A stretch of DNA of 6,166 nucleotides. Origin: Cytophagales bacterium (GTDB lineage: Bacteria > Bacteroidota > Bacteroidia > Cytophagales > Cyclobacteriaceae). The position numbers and the translations under genes were made by a program. The stretch spans positions 1 to 6,166 of the forward strand of contig JAJCYL010000655.1 in assembly GCA_029262955.1 (NCBI GenBank), read 5' to 3'. Of the stretch, positions 5,630-6,166 are shown piece after piece. The notes under the pieces are model-generated. The model saw only the letters and a program-made list of their open reading frames with translations, made no database searches and was not told where the DNA came from. Numbering within the stretch: the first letter of the stretch is position 1; each line of letters begins with the position of its first letter.

Positions 5630-6166
5630 ATGAAAAACACTATAACCACCAAAAGAAGATCCTTTATTAAAAAGCTTTCAGGAACGGCCGTTTTAACAGC
5701 AGCTTCTTCTCAATTTCTAATAGGACGTGATGACCAATTTACCTTATCATCTGACAATACATCGAAATTGGCAGCTAATGATAATATTCAGGTAGCGACT
5801 ATCGGAATGGGAATCATGGGTTTCAACAATATTGAAAGTGCGTTGAAAGTACCCGGAGTTAAATTTGTTGCCGCATGCGACCTTTATGAAGGCCGATTAA
5901 AGCGCACGCAGGAATTGTATGGAAAAGAAGTAACTGTAACAAAAGATTACAATGAAATATTGGACCGTTCGGACATAGATGCAGTGATTATTTCAACCAC
6001 TGATCATTGGCATGACAAAATTTCTATGGAGGCCATGGCGAAGGGAAAAGCTGTCTATTGCGAAAAACCCATGGTCCATAAAATAGAGGAAGGGCTGGCT
6101 GTCGTAAAAGCCCAGGACAAATACAACTCCGTTTTTCAAGTGGGTAGCCAAAGAGTAAGTTCCATA
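5630..6166 (+). CDS. Tat-exported Gfo/Idh/MocA family oxidoreductase, N-terminal part (runs off the window)
   Basis: An ATG at 5630 opens a frame with no stop to the window end, giving 179 residues of an incomplete gene. The N-terminus has the twin-arginine signal KRRSFIKKLSG (8-18). The Rossmann domain starts near NIQVATIGMGIMG (52-64), with CDLYEGR (83-89), TTDHWH (119-124), YCEKPMVH (143-150) carrying the EKP lysine, and FQVGSQR. It is clearly paralogous to the oxidoreductase at 1874-3223: the same three motif blocks occur at equivalent positions, while the nucleotide-binding loop differs (GMGIMG against GAGGMG) and the signal-to-domain linkers differ. The two may divide oxidation and reduction of a keto sugar, or act on different substrates. 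The C-terminal substrate domain is outside the window, so no specificity can be argued. Confidence 0.92.
   Translation, partial: MKNTITTKRRSFIKKLSGTAVLTAASSQFLIGRDDQFTLSSDNTSKLAANDNIQVATIGMGIMGFNNIESALKVPGVKFVAACDLYEGRLKRTQELYGKEVTVTKDYNEILDRSDIDAVIISTTDHWHDKISMEAMAKGKAVYCEKPMVHKIEEGLAVVKAQDKYNSVFQVGSQRVSSI

Overview
The window reads as a chromosomal carbohydrate-catabolism locus from a member of the Bacteroidota, probably a free-living Cytophagales/Flammeovirgaceae-like lineage. This rests on moderate-to-low GC, A-rich leaders without Shine-Dalgarno boxes, RR-x-FIKK twin-arginine signals, a lipoprotein with an acidic/lysine-rich stretch after its cysteine, and the gene content. The placement is inference; there is no rRNA or other marker gene here.

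Layout. Bases 1-420 hold no convincing gene but contain a family of GC-rich palindromic repeats: two 43-nt direct copies, one inverted copy and one partial module. From 421 to 4509 four genes lie on the minus strand. Read in transcription order they are uxuA (mannonate dehydratase, 4509-3340), a Tat-exported Gfo/Idh/MocA oxidoreductase (3223-1874), a lipoprotein of the DUF1080/3-keto-disaccharide hydrolase family (1760-1014) and a second, shorter secreted DUF1080 protein (1014-421). The last two genes are joined by a TAATG stop/start overlap. Two genes run the other way from the divergent region at 4510-4636: an exported sugar isomerase/epimerase-fold protein (4637-5614) and, 15 nt later, a second Tat-exported Gfo/Idh/MocA oxidoreductase (5630 to the window end, cut off).

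How the genes may work together. Every enzyme except UxuA carries an export signal, so the window encodes an envelope-located set of two NAD(P)-type oxidoreductases, two DUF1080 proteins and one TIM-barrel isomerase-fold protein. In other bacteria these three families cooperate in 3-keto sugar chemistry: C3 oxidation by Gfo/Idh, elimination or hydrolysis and hydration by the DUF1080 and isomerase-fold enzymes, then re-reduction of the keto sugar. Cytoplasmic UxuA converts D-mannonate to 2-keto-3-deoxygluconate, which suggests the substrate may contain a uronic or aldonic acid. A bipartite motif is shared by the regions upstream of uxuA and of the first Gfo/Idh gene, and is the best hint of common regulation. 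No transporter, SusC/D pair, regulator, UxaC or UxuB is visible, so the pathway is incomplete in this window.
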